From Strix aluco (taxonomy: Eukaryota; Chordata; Aves; Strigiformes; Strigidae): a stretch of 64,000 nt of DNA. Location: assembly GCF_031877795.1 (NCBI RefSeq), contig NC_133934.1, positions 26,973,716 to 27,037,715 of the forward strand. The letters run 5' to 3'. The notes below the pieces were generated by a model. That model made no database searches and had not been told where the DNA came from. It worked only from the letters and a program-made list of their open reading frames with translations. This document shows, one piece after another, positions 62,188-64,000 of the stretch (positions are counted from its first letter, which is position 1; the number at the start of each line of letters is the position of its first letter). Position numbers and translations under genes: made by a program.

Positions 62188-64000
62188 GTAAGACCGTGGG
62201 ATGGCAGGAGTGCGGGCGCCTGACCCCCATCGGGGACGACCCGGTGTCCTTCCCCCCCCGCTCCCCGTCGCGGGGACTGTAGGCATTTTATTCCACGCCG
62301 GGCTCCGTCCCGGCCCCCGCCGCCCTCCCCCGCTTTGCTCGCTGCGGAGAAAGCAGCCGGGGCCGCCCGAGCCGCGGTTCAGCCCCCGCGCAGCGTGCGC
62401 GCCTTTGGATGGGTCCCTGCCCCCCCTCCCCCCACCCGCGAATCTCTTCCAAACTTAATCTTTTAATCGCATTTCCCCTCCCCGCCCCCGGGATTGGGAT
62501 GAACGGGGCGGCTGTAAACAGGAGCCGCGCAGGTGCGCGGAGCCGGCGCGGAACGCGTTCCCCGGAGGGGCTCCCGGGGGGGGGCGTCGGCGGCGAGGGT
62601 CCCCCCGCCCTGCTGGGGAAACCTCCGGCCCTGCGCCCGACCAGCTCCAGTCGCCCGCGGGTGGTGGCCGCGGCCGCGCAGGTAACGCTCCGCAGTGCGC
62701 GGAGAGGCGGGCCGGGGCGGGCCAGCACCGCTGCGGGAGCGGGGGGCGGGTGGGAGCGCAGGGGGCCTGGGGCGGCGCGTCCCGTCCCGTCCCGTCCCGC
62801 GGCAGAGCAGCCCCGCAGCCCCTCGCCCATCGCCCGGCCTCGCCACGGAGAGACCCTCGGTCTCGCTCTCCAGGCGGGGCAGAAAAACAGATCTGCTTGC
62901 TGTGTGCTCATGCCGTAAAACGCAAGGACAGGCAGGTGGCGGGTGAAATTTAATAGTTAAATATTTTGGCATGTAACAATAGAGACACTTTAAATAGCCC
63001 TTCGTCTGACTGCTGGTCCAGAACACACATGAAGGTGGTATCAACCCAGATACCAGAGTAACAGCTCCCTTCAGCTGCAGGCTTTGAATTCATTCTGCAG
63101 CTTTTAGTAAGCCTCGGTGGATTCTGTTTTCCGACTGTGGTTAGGCAAATTGTTGTGAAAATTGTTGTGACTTGAAGATTCTCTGAAGCCCTGGGAATTT
63201 CAGACTGTAATGGTTCACTCCAGTATCAGCCGGAAAGGTAATGCTGTGTCAGACTTCAGGGAACTGGCACTGACACAGTAAGCTGGCTGGTGTAGAATCA
63301 GAGGCAGAGAGAGGAACAATGAGGAACGTGAAAAGAAGGGCTTTTGTGCCAAGGAAAGGTGAGTATGCAGCCTGGAAGAGGAAAAGTGAAGTGCATATAA
63401 ACATGAGTTGTCTTGGGAAGATGAATGTGGCGTTTTCTATACAGCCGCCTTTATAATAGAAGACCAAGAGAGAGGCACATGACTCCGTCATACATACGGT
63501 ACATAAAATACCTTGTGACTGTGAGTTCTGCTGACTGCTAATGAAGCCAAGAACTCGATAGCGAAGCAATTCTCTGTTGGTAACGAAGCTGCCAGCAGTC
63601 ACTCCAGGCATGATGATAATTAAGGGACTATAAGTTTTCCTGTATAAGAGCAGAAACTTGTGGGTCAGACAGAAACTTCTGTCTTGGGCACTTTATTCCA
63701 CAGTTCACTGTGACGGGAGGTCTCGCGCCTGTTCTTGAGCAACCCAGGGCCTCGTAAGCAAAGCAGAAGGGCTCGTAACTCTGCGTGTCCTCCATGAAGG
63801 CCCAAGGGGTCCACGCATACAAAGGAAGCTGTCTGTAACTTCTTGTGCTTCCTTCACTTTTTTAATCTGCTTGATGCATGAATGACAAAGCTGTAATGTG
63901 CTGTTACTATTGCCACCGTCCTCTTGCTTGAGGGAGTGTGTCAGGAGCCTGGAGCACTGCCATGGCTGTGGTGTGAGAGGGAAGCATCTGCCTTTCCAGC
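62188..64000 (+). other. LIMCH1: LIMCH1 intron 1 (partial)
   Basis: It starts at the GTAAGA donor and runs past the window end. The first 700 bp remain CpG-island sequence, with a (GTCCC)n repeat at 62,778; after 62.95 kb it is ordinary AT-richer DNA with no exon signal that I can support. Confidence 0.85.
62778..62799 (+). repeat. (GTCCC)n short tandem repeat
   Basis: Four perfect copies of the 5-nt unit CGTCC lie within the LIMCH1 CpG island. Confidence 0.9.

Larger units (their letters stand above)
61300..62900 (+). promoter_or_regulatory. LIMCH1: LIMCH1 CpG-island promoter
   Basis: About 1.6 kb of GC- and CpG-rich DNA surrounds the first LIMCH1 coding exon. There is no clear TATA box. 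A perfect octamer (61,736) and an AT-rich patch (TTTTATTTTTAG near 61,775) interrupt the GC-rich sequence upstream of the start codon. Overlapping open frames of up to 249 codons on both strands reflect composition; only the segment ending at 62,187 has a homology-supported coding identity. Confidence 0.8.

Noticed and set aside
61474-62223. 249-codon plus-strand frame and antisense 221-codon frame at the LIMCH1 island
   Set aside because: Only the last part before the 62,187 donor matches LIMCH1. The upstream portion is low-complexity GC-rich sequence, and the antisense frames match nothing.
1-64000. CRISPR arrays, phage or plasmid genes, rRNA, tRNA clusters
   Set aside because: No regularly spaced repeats, no tRNA-like cloverleaf noticed and no prokaryotic gene organisation; the splice sites, CpG islands and CR1 elements are vertebrate. 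tRNAscan-SE and Rfam searches would be needed to exclude small RNAs fully.

Overview
This is vertebrate nuclear DNA, almost certainly from a bird. Most of the window is AT-rich, intron-like or intergenic sequence interrupted by three sharp GC-rich CpG islands. The repeats are mainly CR1 LINE fragments, one solo LTR with the look of an avian ERV family, and a few ancient amniote repeats. No Alu or L1 sequence was seen. The species cannot be fixed by eye. There are no prokaryotic operons, CRISPR arrays or plasmid features. Apart from fragments of UCHL1 exons, most long open frames are artefacts of GC-rich islands or lie in repeats.

The layout matches the conserved amniote gene order APBB2 (minus) - UCHL1 (plus) - LIMCH1 (plus), as on human 4p13. 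Positions 1-17.6 kb are most simply read as the 5'-most intron of APBB2; its CpG-island promoter and a probable non-coding first exon lie at about 17.1-17.87 kb. Positions 17.9-31.2 kb are the APBB2/UCHL1 intergenic region and hold the solo LTR (27.1-27.6 kb). UCHL1 is complete: TATA box at 31,657, start codon at 31,789, nine coding exons including a 12-nt microexon, stop at 36,550 and polyadenylation signal at 36,863. It encodes a 224-residue ubiquitin C-terminal hydrolase with all catalytic residues intact. Positions 36.9-61.3 kb are the UCHL1/LIMCH1 intergenic region. They hold several CR1 copies, a MIR relic, hAT/MITE relics and some unexplained exon-like segments. The LIMCH1 CpG island (about 61.3-62.9 kb) carries its first coding exon (62,092-62,187); the rest of the window is LIMCH1 intron 1.

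The three genes do not form a pathway. APBB2 is an adaptor that binds the amyloid precursor protein. UCHL1 is the abundant neuronal deubiquitinase. LIMCH1 is an actomyosin regulator. They are linked by ancient synteny only, and no new biological system is evident. The least explained material is a set of minus-strand exon-like segments at 49.2-53.8 kb. Three of them are multiples of three, open in phase 0 and bounded by good splice sites. With single exon-like segments near 38.1, 38.9 and 8.9 kb, these are candidates for unannotated exons or a lineage-specific transcript. All are unproven and could be chance.
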